Source: Flavisolibacter ginsengisoli DSM 18119
GTDB lineage: Bacteria; Bacteroidota; Bacteroidia; Chitinophagales; Chitinophagaceae
Reading direction: 5' to 3'
NCBI RefSeq assembly: GCF_900129295.1
Contig: NZ_FQUU01000004.1
Span: 310,001-374,000 of the forward strand
Length of the DNA stretch: 64,000 nucleotides
In this document: positions 8,470-16,474 of the stretch, piece after piece
How the letters are laid out: every line of letters starts with the position of its first letter
How positions within the stretch are numbered: position 1 is the stretch's first letter
Notes under the pieces: model-generated
The model's database searches: none
Told to the model about the DNA's origin: nothing
Seen by the model: only the letters and a program-made list of their open reading frames with translations
Position numbers and translations under genes: made by a program

Positions 8470-9345
8470 ATGCAGGAATTTACCATTAGAGATATAGAAA
8501 ATTTAACCGGAATTAAAGCTCATACTTTACGTATATGGGAGCAACGTTATGATCTATTTACACCAAAACGGAAAGAAAGCCAGCACAGGATTTATGACAA
8601 TGAGGATTTAAAGTATTTGCTACGTATATCTTTTTTATACCATAGTGGTATGAAAGTTTCAAAGATTGCCACCTTTTCGCCAGACCAGATATCACACCTG
8701 GTGAACCAGGCTACAGTTGGACAAATGAATTACCAGGTATTTATCAATCAATTGATTGAAGCTGCTATAGACTTTAATGAAAAAAGATTTGTTGAGGTGT
8801 TGAACCAGGTAACCGAAAAGATCGGGTTTGAAAAATGTGTAGTTGATCTTTGTTATCCTTTTCTTGTAAAAATTGGTTTATTATGGTGTACAAATAATGT
8901 AATCCCGGCACAGGAGCATTTTACAAGTTATATCATACAGAATAAAATCATTGTAGAAACAGAAAAACTAGAAATAAGTAACACATTACCTTCTATTGTA
9001 TTAATGAGTCCTAAGGAAGAATTTCATGAACTTCCTTTATTATTTATAAACTACCTTCTCAAAAAGTCAGGGTGTGCCACTATTTATCTTGGTCCAAACA
9101 TTCAAATAATTGATGCGGCTGAGGTCGTAAACCGAATAGGAATACATTATGTATATATTCATACGCTAACTAACTTCACCGGTCTTGACATTAATGATTA
9201 TTTGGAATCGGTATGTACAACATTTAGTGATAAAAAGATAGTTGCTTCCGGTGAGGCCATCCAAAAGGTTCAAAGATCTTTTGTAAACCTTACCTTATTA
9301 AAAACAGAAGAACAAATCTATGATTTCATCAAAAAGGCCAAATGA
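8470..9345 (+). CDS. MerR-family regulator with CarH-like B12-binding domain
   Basis: A 291-residue regulator. Residues 4-70 form the MerR DNA-binding domain (IRDIENLTGIKAHTLRIWEQRY). Residues 85-165 look like the helical cobalamin-cap domain of CarH/LitR photoreceptors and contain the pattern W-x9-E-H (Trp139, Glu149, His150). Residues 174-290 are the Rossmann-type B12-binding domain, with His186 where the cobalt-ligand histidine is expected, but the motif reads E-F-H-E-L-P rather than E-x-H-x-x-G. CarH-type proteins repress carotenoid genes in the dark through adenosylcobalamin. No carotenoid gene is in this window, so the target is unknown. The start ATG at 8470 begins the MerR domain directly; an upstream in-frame start at 8431 adds 13 unrelated residues. 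Confidence 0.85.
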   Translation: MQEFTIRDIENLTGIKAHTLRIWEQRYDLFTPKRKESQHRIYDNEDLKYLLRISFLYHSGMKVSKIATFSPDQISHLVNQATVGQMNYQVFINQLIEAAIDFNEKRFVEVLNQVTEKIGFEKCVVDLCYPFLVKIGLLWCTNNVIPAQEHFTSYIIQNKIIVETEKLEISNTLPSIVLMSPKEEFHELPLLFINYLLKKSGCATIYLGPNIQIIDAAEVVNRIGIHYVYIHTLTNFTGLDINDYLESVCTTFSDKKIVASGEAIQKVQRSFVNLTLLKTEEQIYDFIKKAK

Positions 9346-9398
9346 TATCCAAAAAATCGTACCTGTTATACTTAATTATTGAATGGAATTAGTTCATA

Positions 9399-10559
9399 TT
9401 ATTTTGGAAGAACATAATTTCTTACATCCTCCTTTGTTATACTTTTTCCAGAAAGAATAACAAGCCTTTCAACTACATTACGCAATTCCCGGATATTGCC
9501 TGTCCAATTATATTCCTGAAGCAATTTCATAGCTTCATCAGACATCATTTTCCTTGAAACCCCGTAATCATCGCAGATATCGTCAAGGAATGTCTCAATA
9601 AGTAATGGAATATCATCCCTTCGTTCGTTGAGTGAAGGAACATGTATGACAATTACACTTAAACGATGGTAAAGATCCAAACGAAAATGCTTAGCCTCCA
9701 CTTCTTTCAACAGGTCCTTATTTGTTGCAGCCACAACACGCACATCTACTGTAATATCTTTATCAGCACCCACCCTTGTGATCTTTCCTTCCTGTAAAGC
9801 CCTAAGCACCTTTGCCTGGGCACTCAGGCTCATATCACCTATTTCATCCAGGAATAATGTTCCTCCATTAGCTTGTTCAAATTTTCCTATTCTTTGCTTG
9901 ATAGCTGAAGTAAATGAACCTTTCTCATGACCAAACAATTCGCTCTCAATCAGCTCGCTTGGTATGGCAGCACAGTTCACTTCAACCAGGGCATTGCCAG
10001 CCCTGTTGCTTTTTTCATGCAGCCAACGGGCAACTAACTCCTTTCCTACACCATTCTCACCTGTGATCAAAACCCTTGCTTCTGTTGGAGCGACCTTTTC
10101 AATAGTATCCTTGATTTTTTTGATGGGTTCAGATTCACCGATCATTTCCTGGACCTTGAAAGCTTTGCGCTTAAGGGTTTTCGTTTCATTGACCAGTGTA
10201 TTGCGCTCCATGGCATTACGGATGGTAATAAGCAACCTGTTAAGATCCGGTGGCTTTTGAATAAAATCATAAGCACCCTTTTTTACGGCCTCTACTGCTG
10301 TTTCAATATTGCCATGACCAGAGATCATAATAATGGGAACATCTGCATTGATCTCAACTGCCTTCTGCAAAAAGTCAATTCCATCAATCTTTGGCATTTT
10401 AATATCACATAGCACTGCATCAAATGCCTTTTCTTTGAACTTCTTCAACCCTTCTTCACCATCAGCAGCTTCTTCAATCTTATAACCCTCAAATGAAAGT
10501 ATTTCTGTAAGCGTCTTCCGGATTGCTTTTTCATCATCAATAATGAGAATCGTGGCCAT
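9399..10559 (-). CDS. NtrC-type response regulator lacking a DNA-binding domain
   Basis: A 386-residue regulator with a receiver domain (residues 1-120, phospho-acceptor Asp52) and a sigma-54-type AAA+ domain (about 137-365). The Walker A motif GENGVGK (167-173) and Walker B-type TLFLDEIGD are intact. The sigma-54 contact loop, GAFTGA in the family, reads GSFTSA at 214-219. The protein ends just after the AAA+ lid (IRELRNVVERL), without the usual C-terminal Fis-type helix-turn-helix. Only 53 bp separate its stop from the MerR gene, so no lost domain is hidden there. From memory, other Bacteroidota have similar HTH-less proteins, so this is probably a real subfamily. It may act from solution or through protein partners. 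No cognate kinase is adjacent. Confidence 0.9.
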   Translation of the reverse strand: MATILIIDDEKAIRKTLTEILSFEGYKIEEAADGEEGLKKFKEKAFDAVLCDIKMPKIDGIDFLQKAVEINADVPIIMISGHGNIETAVEAVKKGAYDFIQKPPDLNRLLITIRNAMERNTLVNETKTLKRKAFKVQEMIGESEPIKKIKDTIEKVAPTEARVLITGENGVGKELVARWLHEKSNRAGNALVEVNCAAIPSELIESELFGHEKGSFTSAIKQRIGKFEQANGGTLFLDEIGDMSLSAQAKVLRALQEGKITRVGADKDITVDVRVVAATNKDLLKEVEAKHFRLDLYHRLSVIVIHVPSLNERRDDIPLLIETFLDDICDDYGVSRKMMSDEAMKLLQEYNWTGNIRELRNVVERLVILSGKSITKEDVRNYVLPK

Positions 10560-10623
10560 AGATTTTATTAAGTTGGCAAAGTAAATGAAATCAGGACAAT
10601 AATGGGGAGAGTGACAAGAGGAA

Positions 10624-10651
10624 AAGAAAAAGGCCGGATAGAAATCCAGCC
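10624..10651 (-). terminator. terminator between pdhB and the NtrC-like gene
   Basis: The minus strand forms an eight-base-pair stem (10644-10651 with 10632-10639, one G-U pair) with a four-base loop, followed by a T-rich run. It would stop pdhB transcripts before the regulator gene. Confidence 0.7.
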
Positions 10652-10838
10652 TCGTGTAAAATCCAATATCCTATGAAAAACCGAGACAAAGATGTGGGGT
10701 AAAAATGATATTTCAAAACTTATTTTAAAATATTTATTTTTAAATAAAGCACATGAAAATGAATTAGTTACAGAGTTTATGCCTAAAACGAGCTTAAACT
10801 CTGCAACAGTTCGGTATAGAAATTTGCCTGTTGGGTTC

Positions 10839-11825
10839 TTATTTTTTTAAATACATCACTTCCTTTACCAGTTTCACAGTGCGGGGCACATCCGGTAAAG
10901 CAGCTGCAACCAGGTTAGGTGCATAGTGTAAAGGTGCGTCAGCGGCAGTGATCCTGCGAATGGGTGCATCCAGATAGTCAAACCCTTCTTTTTGTATACG
11001 GTAGGTAATTTCGGAAGAAATAGAAGCAAATGGCCATTGTTCTTCAACAATAACCAACCTGTTGGTTTTCTTTACGCTTTCCAATATGGTCATCCAGTCA
11101 AGGGGACGAATGGTACGAAGGTCAATAACTTCAGCGCTGATACCTTCTTTTTCCAATTCAGCAGCCGCACCCAGGGCTACCTTCATCATTTTATTGAAAG
11201 AAACAATAGTTACATCATTGCCTTGCTTTTTCACATCGGCTTTACCTAATGGAATATAATATTCTTCTTCAGGTATCTCACTTTTCTCACCATACATCAC
11301 TTCGCTTTCCATAAATATTACTGGATCTTCTTCATAACGTATGGCTTGTTTTAATAAACCTTTTCCATCATAACCATTACTTACCGAAACCACTTTCAAA
11401 CCCGGTATGTTGGCATATAGTGATTCAAAAGCAGTGGAGTGTTGGGCACCCAACTGGCCTGCAGAGCCATTAGGTCCTCTGAATACTATTGGGCAGGTAA
11501 TTTGCCCTCCGCTCATTGCCAGCATTTTAGAGGCTGTATTAAGGATCTGATCAAGAGCTAGTACTGCAAAGTTCCAGGTCATGAATTCAACTATGGGACG
11601 AAGACCATTTTGAGCAGCACCTACTCCTACAGCTGTAAAACCCAGTTCTGCTATTGGAGTATCCAATACGCGCCTAGGACCGAATTCTGCAAGCATACCC
11701 TGGCTTACCTTATAGGCTCCATTGTATTCTGCTACTTCTTCACCCATTAAAAACACCCTGTCATCCCTGCGCATTTCTTCACTCATAGCTTCACGAAGGG
11801 CTTCACGAAAAGGAATTTGTCTCAT
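10839..11825 (-). CDS. pdhB: pyruvate dehydrogenase E1 component, beta subunit
   Basis: This 328-residue protein is the beta subunit of a thiamine-diphosphate-dependent 2-oxoacid dehydrogenase E1, which decarboxylates pyruvate to feed acetyl-CoA synthesis. The transketolase-like pyrimidine-binding domain covers about residues 1-180 (FLMGEEVAEYNGAYKVSQG, ELGFTAVGVGAAQNGLRPI), and the transketolase C-terminal domain follows. The alpha subunit is not adjacent, as is common in Bacteroidota, so the assignment to pyruvate rather than branched-chain oxoacids rests on overall resemblance. A perfect promoter box lies 27 nt upstream. Confidence 0.92.
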   Translation of the reverse strand: MRQIPFREALREAMSEEMRRDDRVFLMGEEVAEYNGAYKVSQGMLAEFGPRRVLDTPIAELGFTAVGVGAAQNGLRPIVEFMTWNFAVLALDQILNTASKMLAMSGGQITCPIVFRGPNGSAGQLGAQHSTAFESLYANIPGLKVVSVSNGYDGKGLLKQAIRYEEDPVIFMESEVMYGEKSEIPEEEYYIPLGKADVKKQGNDVTIVSFNKMMKVALGAAAELEKEGISAEVIDLRTIRPLDWMTILESVKKTNRLVIVEEQWPFASISSEITYRIQKEGFDYLDAPIRRITAADAPLHYAPNLVAAALPDVPRTVKLVKEVMYLKK

Positions 11826-11852
11826 TGTAGAATAAATTAATTAAAAGCGGGG

Positions 11853-11860
11853 CAAAATTA
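11853..11860 (-). promoter_or_regulatory. -7 promoter box of pdhB
   Basis: The minus strand reads TAATTTTG, a perfect TAnnTTTG, ending 27 nt before the pdhB ATG. Confidence 0.55.
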
Positions 11861-11969
11861 GCAGAGTGAATGGACAAAACCTAAAATGAATGAAACATAG
11901 TATTTTGAGTACCTAAGGTGAGTTTAACATCAACAACATTGGTTCTGTTTTAAGCTTGCATCTCTCCCA

Positions 11970-12224
11970 TTATTCCCTGCATCGCTTTCCAATAGAATAC
12001 ATAGCAGTATCGGCTTTTATATATTTCAGGTCGGAAGGGTCTGGATAACGTTTTTTGACCTGCTGCAACATACAATCACAATAACTCCTTGCTTTCAAAC
12101 TATCCATATCATTAAAAGCGCCTTTCAAACATCCTCCTGTAAACTGTTGTTCATCAACTTTTGTCCAACTCCTTGAACAGGAGCATAGAATTATTCCTGA
12201 CATTAGTATGCTTATAAGCCTCAT
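11970..12224 (-). CDS. small cysteine-rich putative lipoprotein
   Basis: An 84-residue protein of unknown function. The N-terminus is a short hydrophobic signal ending in LCSC, a possible lipobox with Cys16 as the lipidated residue, so it is probably exported and membrane-anchored. The mature part has further cysteines (one in GGCLKG, a CDC pair, one near the end in GKRCRE) and a DxxKxxxYCDCM pattern seen in small Bacteroidota proteins, suggesting disulfides or metal binding. It stands alone, divergent from the SemiSWEET gene. Confidence 0.65.
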   Translation of the reverse strand: MRLISILMSGIILCSCSRSWTKVDEQQFTGGCLKGAFNDMDSLKARSYCDCMLQQVKKRYPDPSDLKYIKADTAMYSIGKRCRE

Positions 12225-12299
12225 TTTAACTTATTGAGATAAAAAGTAAACATAATTATTTCTCTTTTTAAGCTGGCGAACAATTTGCAATGTAACAAT

Positions 12300-12560
12300 A
12301 TGGATTCCACACAGATCATTGGTTTAGCAGCAGGCATTCTGACCGCATGCTCCTTACTTCCACAGGTAATCAAAACATTTAAGGAAAAGAAAGCCGAAGA
12401 TGTTTCACTGCTTATGTTACTGGTATTGCTGGCCGGTTTAATTCTATGGATCGTTTATGGCATAAAAAGAGAGGACCTGCCCATTATAGCCACTAATTGC
12501 TTTTCAGTTTTAGTCAATGTTACCATGGTGATCTTAAGAATTAAGTATAAACAATCTTAA
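12300..12560 (+). CDS. SemiSWEET sugar transporter
   Basis: An 86-residue membrane protein with three transmembrane helices, the half-transporter form of SWEET/PQ-loop proteins, which dimerises to move sugars down their gradient. The PQ motif is in SLLPQVIKTFKEK. A conserved Trp lies in LILWIVYGI and a conserved Asn in the third helix (IATNCFSVLVNV), matching the sugar-site residues of SemiSWEETs. The start is either the ATG at 12300 or one at 12285, which adds MQCNN. The substrate is not determined by the sequence. Confidence 0.88.
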   Translation: MDSTQIIGLAAGILTACSLLPQVIKTFKEKKAEDVSLLMLLVLLAGLILWIVYGIKREDLPIIATNCFSVLVNVTMVILRIKYKQS

Positions 12561-12730
12561 TTAAAGGGTATTCAATTATAAATTTCCATATGACAAACAA
12601 TAACTTCATTTTCCCTTTGCATATACTTTATACAGAAATAAAACTTATGTTCTCAGATATCTAAGGATAAGCCACACCTGATCTACCTCCTATTTACAGC
12701 TATATAAAACCGAAGTTTAGCCGCTGGTGT

Positions 12731-12806
12731 CCCATAGTATACCCGTTCTATCCACGTTTGAGAACGAATATACAATGGGGAGAGAACGGATGAATTACTG
12801 GGATAC
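12731..12806. repeat. three-copy inverted 19-20 bp element
   Basis: Copy 1 (12731-12749) reads CCCATAGTATACCCGTTCT. Copy 2 (12761-12779) is its near-exact reverse complement, giving a hairpin in which 16 of 19 positions pair and the mismatches fall symmetrically. Copy 3 (12783-12806) is a second, more diverged reverse-complement copy that keeps AGAACGG and CTGGGATAC. The shared core is CCCA...CGTTCT. It may be a REP-like element, a remnant of mobile DNA, or a structured RNA. Confidence 0.65.
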
Positions 12807-12925
12807 TAGAGTTACTATATTGTTAGCAGCATCAAGGTATACACCTGGTATAGCGGAATAAGGAAAGAGAAGAGAGTACAGCATTCTAAGTTGTAATATC
12901 CAAAACAACCTCAGTTGATGGAACA

Positions 12926-12959
12926 TAAAAAAGCCGTCTCATTGAATTGTGAGACGGCT
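12926..12959 (-). terminator. terminator of the thiolase gene
   Basis: A perfect ten-base-pair stem (AGCCGTCTCA with TGAGACGGCT) has an eight-base loop and is followed by a T tract on the minus strand, 22 bp after the thiolase stop. Confidence 0.85.
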
Positions 12960-12980
12960 GCTATTTTGTTTCTTTATATT

Positions 12981-14168
12981 TTAGCTTGCAACATTTTCTA
13001 AAACCATAGCAGAGGCCCCGCCTCCACCGTTGCAAATACCTGCTGCACCATACTTTCCTTTATTTTGTTTCAACACATTGATAAGTGTTACAATGATCCG
13101 GGCTCCGCTGCAACCTAAAGGGTGACCGATGGATACTGCGCCACCATTTACATTCACACGAGCTGGGTCAAGATTCATTTTACGGGTATTGACAATACCA
13201 ACCACACTGAAAGCTTCATTGAGCTCAACATAATCAATATCCTTCATACTGAGTCCTGCTTTCTTAACTGCAGCGGGGACTGCGATGCTTGGCGTTGTGG
13301 TGAACCATACTGGCTCCTGTTCTGCATCGGCATAACCCCTGATAACAGCCAATGGTTTAATACCTAACTCTTTTGCCTTTTCACTGCTCATTAACACTAC
13401 AGCGGCGGCCCCATCATTCATGGTAGATGCGTTAGCAGCAGTCACTGTTCCTTCTTTACCAAAGGCTGGTTTAAGAGTAGCTATTTTATCAAATTTCACA
13501 TTCCAGGGCTCTTCATCTTTAGTTACAACAACCGGGTCGCCTTTACGAGAAGGAATTTCAACCGGAACTACTTCTTCACTGAATTTACCATTATCCCATG
13601 CAGCCTGGCTTCTTTTATAACTTTCTGTTGCAAAGGCATCCTGTTCTTCCCTGCTGATCTCATTTTCTGAAGCGCAAAGGTCTGCTGCATTTCCCATGGC
13701 AGTGTTACTATAACAGTCTGTCAGGCCGTCCTTGGCCAGACCATCTATCATGCTGGTGTTTCCATATTTATTACCCCATCTTAAATTTTCTACATAGAAA
13801 GGAACGGAACTCATATTTTCCATTCCACCTGCAACAACAATATCCGCATCGCCCAGGAGAATGCTTTGTGCGCCTTGTGCAATAGCTTTCATTCCACTTG
13901 CGCAAACTTTATTGACGGTTGTGCAAACCACATTATCAGGAAGACCGGCATAACGGGCAGCCTGGCGGGCTGGTGCTTGACCAAGGTTGGCCTGGATCAC
14001 ACATCCCATTAATACCTCGTTTACCTGTTCTGGCTTAATGCCTGCTTTTTCAATTGCGGCTTTAATGGCAACAGCGCCAAGCCGCGGGGCAGGCAAATCT
14101 TTTAGAACCCCACCAAAGCTTCCAATGGGCGTACGTACTGCGGAGACGATATAAACTTCTTTATTCAT
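12981..14168 (-). CDS. acetyl-CoA C-acetyltransferase (thiolase)
   Basis: A 395-residue type II thiolase, which condenses two acetyl-CoA or cleaves 3-oxoacyl-CoA. The nucleophile is Cys89 in VNKVCASGMKA. The His349/Cys379 pair is in SIGHPLGCSG and GICNGGGGAS. Length and the YVELNEAF segment fit biosynthetic or degradative acetoacetyl-CoA thiolases. The window cannot say which direction dominates. A perfect promoter box lies 19 nt upstream, and its promoter region is shared with the divergent DUF2071 gene. Confidence 0.93.
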   Translation of the reverse strand: MNKEVYIVSAVRTPIGSFGGVLKDLPAPRLGAVAIKAAIEKAGIKPEQVNEVLMGCVIQANLGQAPARQAARYAGLPDNVVCTTVNKVCASGMKAIAQGAQSILLGDADIVVAGGMENMSSVPFYVENLRWGNKYGNTSMIDGLAKDGLTDCYSNTAMGNAADLCASENEISREEQDAFATESYKRSQAAWDNGKFSEEVVPVEIPSRKGDPVVVTKDEEPWNVKFDKIATLKPAFGKEGTVTAANASTMNDGAAAVVLMSSEKAKELGIKPLAVIRGYADAEQEPVWFTTTPSIAVPAAVKKAGLSMKDIDYVELNEAFSVVGIVNTRKMNLDPARVNVNGGAVSIGHPLGCSGARIIVTLINVLKQNKGKYGAAGICNGGGGASAMVLENVAS

Positions 14169-14171
14169 ATA

Positions 14172-14207
14172 GCATGTTTAAGCGCGGCAAAGATAATGCA
14201 TGTTTAA
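14172..14207. repeat. direct 10-bp repeat flanking the thiolase promoter box
   Basis: GCATGTTTAA occurs at 14172-14181 and 14198-14207, one copy on each side of the thiolase -7 box. The 26-bp distance between copies (about 2.5 helical turns) could suit an operator, but this may be chance. Confidence 0.35.
14188..14195 (-). promoter_or_regulatory. -7 promoter box of the thiolase gene
   Basis: The minus strand reads TATCTTTG, a perfect TAnnTTTG, 19 nt before the ATG. Confidence 0.6.
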
Positions 14208-14245
14208 AAGAGCTGGCCGTAGTGATAATTCAATAAGTTGGGGTT

Positions 14246-14253
14246 TATCTTTG
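14246..14253 (+). promoter_or_regulatory. -7 promoter box of the DUF2071 gene
   Basis: TATCTTTG ends 3 nt before the ATG at 14257. In this promoter type, transcription starts a few bases after the box, so the mRNA would be leaderless. Confidence 0.55.
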
Positions 14254-14256
14254 AGA

Positions 14257-14985
14257 ATGGCCAGTAATTTTTTATCAGCAGAGTGGAGAAATTTGATAAT
14301 GGCTAATTACATTATTGATCCTAACATTTTAAAAAAACATCTTCCCTGCAAAACAGAACTTGAAGATTATGATGGCAGCTATTATGTAAGCCTTGTAGGT
14401 TTTCTTTTTCATAACACAAGGGTCATGGGTGTTTCCTTCCCCTTTCATAATACTTTTGAAGAAGTAAACCTTCGTTTTTATGTACGGTATAAAGAAGAAC
14501 ATACCTGGAAAAGAGGTGTTGTTTTTTTAAAGGAAATTGTTCCCAAAAGGATGATCAGCTTTATAGCAAATTCTATTTATGGAGAGAATTATGTTACCCT
14601 TCCAATGAAGCATAATTGGAACCTTACGCCTGATTCTTTTGATGTGGGATACGAATGGAAAACGAACGAGGGATGGAACCATATAAGAGTAGTATCGCAA
14701 AAAGATGCTATTGATATAACTAAAGGTTCTGCAGAAGAATTCATTACCGAGCACTACTGGGGATATACACAAATCAATGACCAATGCACAGGTATATACG
14801 AAGTACAGCATCCAAAGTGGAGGGTCTACCCAGTCATATCTTATAGTATAAAATGCAATACAGAGTTATTGTATGGTAAGGAGTTTGCAGAAGCAATGAC
14901 TCATCCACCGGCATCTGTTTTCCTGGCTGAGGGATCGCCAATCCAGGTCAGGAAAGGAAGCAAAGTCCGACATGTAAATAATTAA
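14257..14985 (+). CDS. DUF2071 (YqjF-like) protein
   Basis: A 242-residue protein of the DUF2071/YqjF family, whose biochemical role is not known. Family features include the early DPNILKKHLP segment, VSLVGFLFHNTRVMGV, the EEVNLRFYVRY strand, and the late EHYWGYTQ and YEVQHPKWRVYPV segments. The ATG at 14257 is chosen because a perfect promoter box ends 3 nt before it; the longer in-frame start at 14200 lies upstream of that box. The ypdA gene follows after 21 bp, so the two may be cotranscribed. Confidence 0.8.
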   Translation: MASNFLSAEWRNLIMANYIIDPNILKKHLPCKTELEDYDGSYYVSLVGFLFHNTRVMGVSFPFHNTFEEVNLRFYVRYKEEHTWKRGVVFLKEIVPKRMISFIANSIYGENYVTLPMKHNWNLTPDSFDVGYEWKTNEGWNHIRVVSQKDAIDITKGSAEEFITEHYWGYTQINDQCTGIYEVQHPKWRVYPVISYSIKCNTELLYGKEFAEAMTHPPASVFLAEGSPIQVRKGSKVRHVNN

Positions 14986-15006
14986 ATCATTATCAAAATC
15001 TACTCA

Positions 15007-15999
15007 TTGAATAATAACCAGTCCTATACATTGATCATCATAGGTGGAGGCCCAATTGGTATCGCTTGTGCACTGGAAGCTAAAAAACGGAATATTGATT
15101 ATTTGATAGTTGAAAAGGGTACACTGGTCAATTCTTTATACAATTACCCGGTGAATATGACTTTTTTCTCTACATCGGAAAGACTGGAAATTGGTGGTGT
15201 GCCCTTTGTTTCTAATAATCCTAAGCCTACAAGGAACGAGGCTTTAGAATATTACAGAAGGGTAGCATCGGACAACCATATCAACATACATCTATTTGAA
15301 GAGGTTATAAATATTAATAAAATACCCACGGGTAATGAAGAGCTTTATTATGAATTGGAGACAAACAAAACCAAATATAATGCTAGCTATATCATTATTT
15401 CAACCGGTTTTTATGACATACCCTATCTTCTGAATGTGCCGGGTGAAAACCTTCCTAAAGTAAAACATTACTATAAGGACCCTCATTATTATGCGTTTCA
15501 AAAGGTCATAGTAGTAGGTGCTCAGAATTCAGCTGTGGATGCAGCTTTAGAAACCTGGCGCAAAGGTGCTGAGGTCACCATGGTGATTAGGGGGCCTGAG
15601 GTTGGTCAGAGGGTTAAATACTGGGTAAGGCCGGATATTGAGAACCGTATAAAAGAGGGATCCATAAAAGCCTATTACAATTCCAGGATTCTTGCCATTA
15701 GAGAAAAAGAAGTGGAAATTGAAACGCCGGAAGGGATAATAAAGTTGGAAAATGATTGGGTATTAGCTCTTACAGGTTACCAACCTGATCTGCCTTTTTT
15801 AAGAAAAATTGGTATTGAATTATGCAATGATGAGAGTTGTAAACCTACTTACAAGGAGGACACTCATGAAACCAATCAAAAGAATATCTACCTGGCTGGG
15901 GTAATATGTGGCGGCATGAATACACACCGCCTCTTTATTGAAAATTCACGTGAGCATGCAGTCAGGATCCTTGAGGACATAGCAAAAAAAATCTTGTAA
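15007..15999 (+). CDS. ypdA: YpdA-type bacillithiol disulfide reductase
   Basis: A 330-residue FAD/NAD(P)-dependent oxidoreductase of the YpdA family, thought to reduce bacillithiol disulfide. The FAD-binding GGGPIG (13-18) begins the protein and a second nucleotide site has VVGAQNSAVDAALE. The family-specific segments NYPVNMTFFSTSE and LAGVICGGMNTH are present. The start must be TTG at 15007: there is no in-frame ATG before the FAD motif, and the next methionine is about 50 residues in. The bacillithiol synthesis genes are not in this window. The stop codon lies inside the terminator of the opposing gene. Confidence 0.88.
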   Translation: MNNNQSYTLIIIGGGPIGIACALEAKKRNIDYLIVEKGTLVNSLYNYPVNMTFFSTSERLEIGGVPFVSNNPKPTRNEALEYYRRVASDNHINIHLFEEVININKIPTGNEELYYELETNKTKYNASYIIISTGFYDIPYLLNVPGENLPKVKHYYKDPHYYAFQKVIVVGAQNSAVDAALETWRKGAEVTMVIRGPEVGQRVKYWVRPDIENRIKEGSIKAYYNSRILAIREKEVEIETPEGIIKLENDWVLALTGYQPDLPFLRKIGIELCNDESCKPTYKEDTHETNQKNIYLAGVICGGMNTHRLFIENSREHAVRILEDIAKKIL

Positions 16000-16024
16000 T
16001 GGTGGTAGAACACCATTGCAAGAT
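15984..16024 (-). terminator. strong terminator overlapping the ypdA stop codon
   Basis: A 14-bp stem (15991-16004 with 16011-16024, one G-U pair) has a six-base loop. On the minus strand it is followed by seven T. It terminates the 91-residue gene at 16048-16323 and overlaps the last codons of ypdA on the other strand. Confidence 0.8.
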
Positions 16025-16047
16025 GTAAATGAAAGAGCATTAAAGTC

Positions 16048-16323
16048 TTAGGAATCTTCAGGCTTATTGGTTACCAGGGAAAGCTTTGCAAAGTCAGATC
16101 CTGCAAAGATCTTTGCCAGGTTGATATCCTGCGTTTTTTGATAAGCTGCCAGGTTGGTTTGGGTAACGATACGCCAGAAATTCTTGGCTTTCAAATCATT
16201 ATAATCACGTCCCTGAACGATCAATCCTCTGACAGGGTTTCTTTTCTTCAACTCAAAACGAATAATTTTCCCTTGTGGAATGGTTTCTTTAGCCAAAAAC
16301 GTTTCAATTTGTTCTACAGTCAT
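16048..16323 (-). CDS. conserved small protein of unknown function
   Basis: A 91-residue soluble protein with mixed charge and no signal or membrane segment. It starts with MTVEQIETFLAKE and includes the basic segment ELKKRNPVRGLIVQG and a RDYNDLKAKNFWRIV stretch. I recognise it as a typical short Bacteroidota hypothetical but know no function. It is monocistronic, with its own strong terminator. An imperfect promoter box (TACCTTAG on the minus strand) lies just before the ATG. Confidence 0.7.
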   Translation of the reverse strand: MTVEQIETFLAKETIPQGKIIRFELKKRNPVRGLIVQGRDYNDLKAKNFWRIVTQTNLAAYQKTQDINLAKIFAGSDFAKLSLVTNKPEDS

Positions 16324-16474
16324 AGCGGGCTAAGGTAATGTTTTACCGTATTCAATTCTTTGGTTAAACGTTAAAAAAATGCTATGGCACTTAACCTAAA
16401 TAGACACAACGACTTAAAGTAAAAATAAAATTTATCAAATAAAGATGGCCGGAGACCAGCAAGCTCCCGGAAAG

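Larger units (their letters stand above)
12561..12980. other. 420-bp intergenic region with inverted repeat cluster
   Basis: There is no plausible gene between the SemiSWEET and the thiolase. The region holds the three-copy inverted element at 12731-12806 and the thiolase terminator at 12926-12959. The rest shows no recognisable feature. Confidence 0.6.

Noticed and set aside
12561-12980. tRNA or small protein gene in the 420-bp gap
   Set aside because: No cloverleaf or TTC-loop consensus and no frame with a plausible start and composition were seen.
16440-16474. Terminator after the ClC gene
   Set aside because: A CCGGGAG/CTCCGG stem can be drawn but it needs a bulge and lacks a clear T tract, so it was left out.
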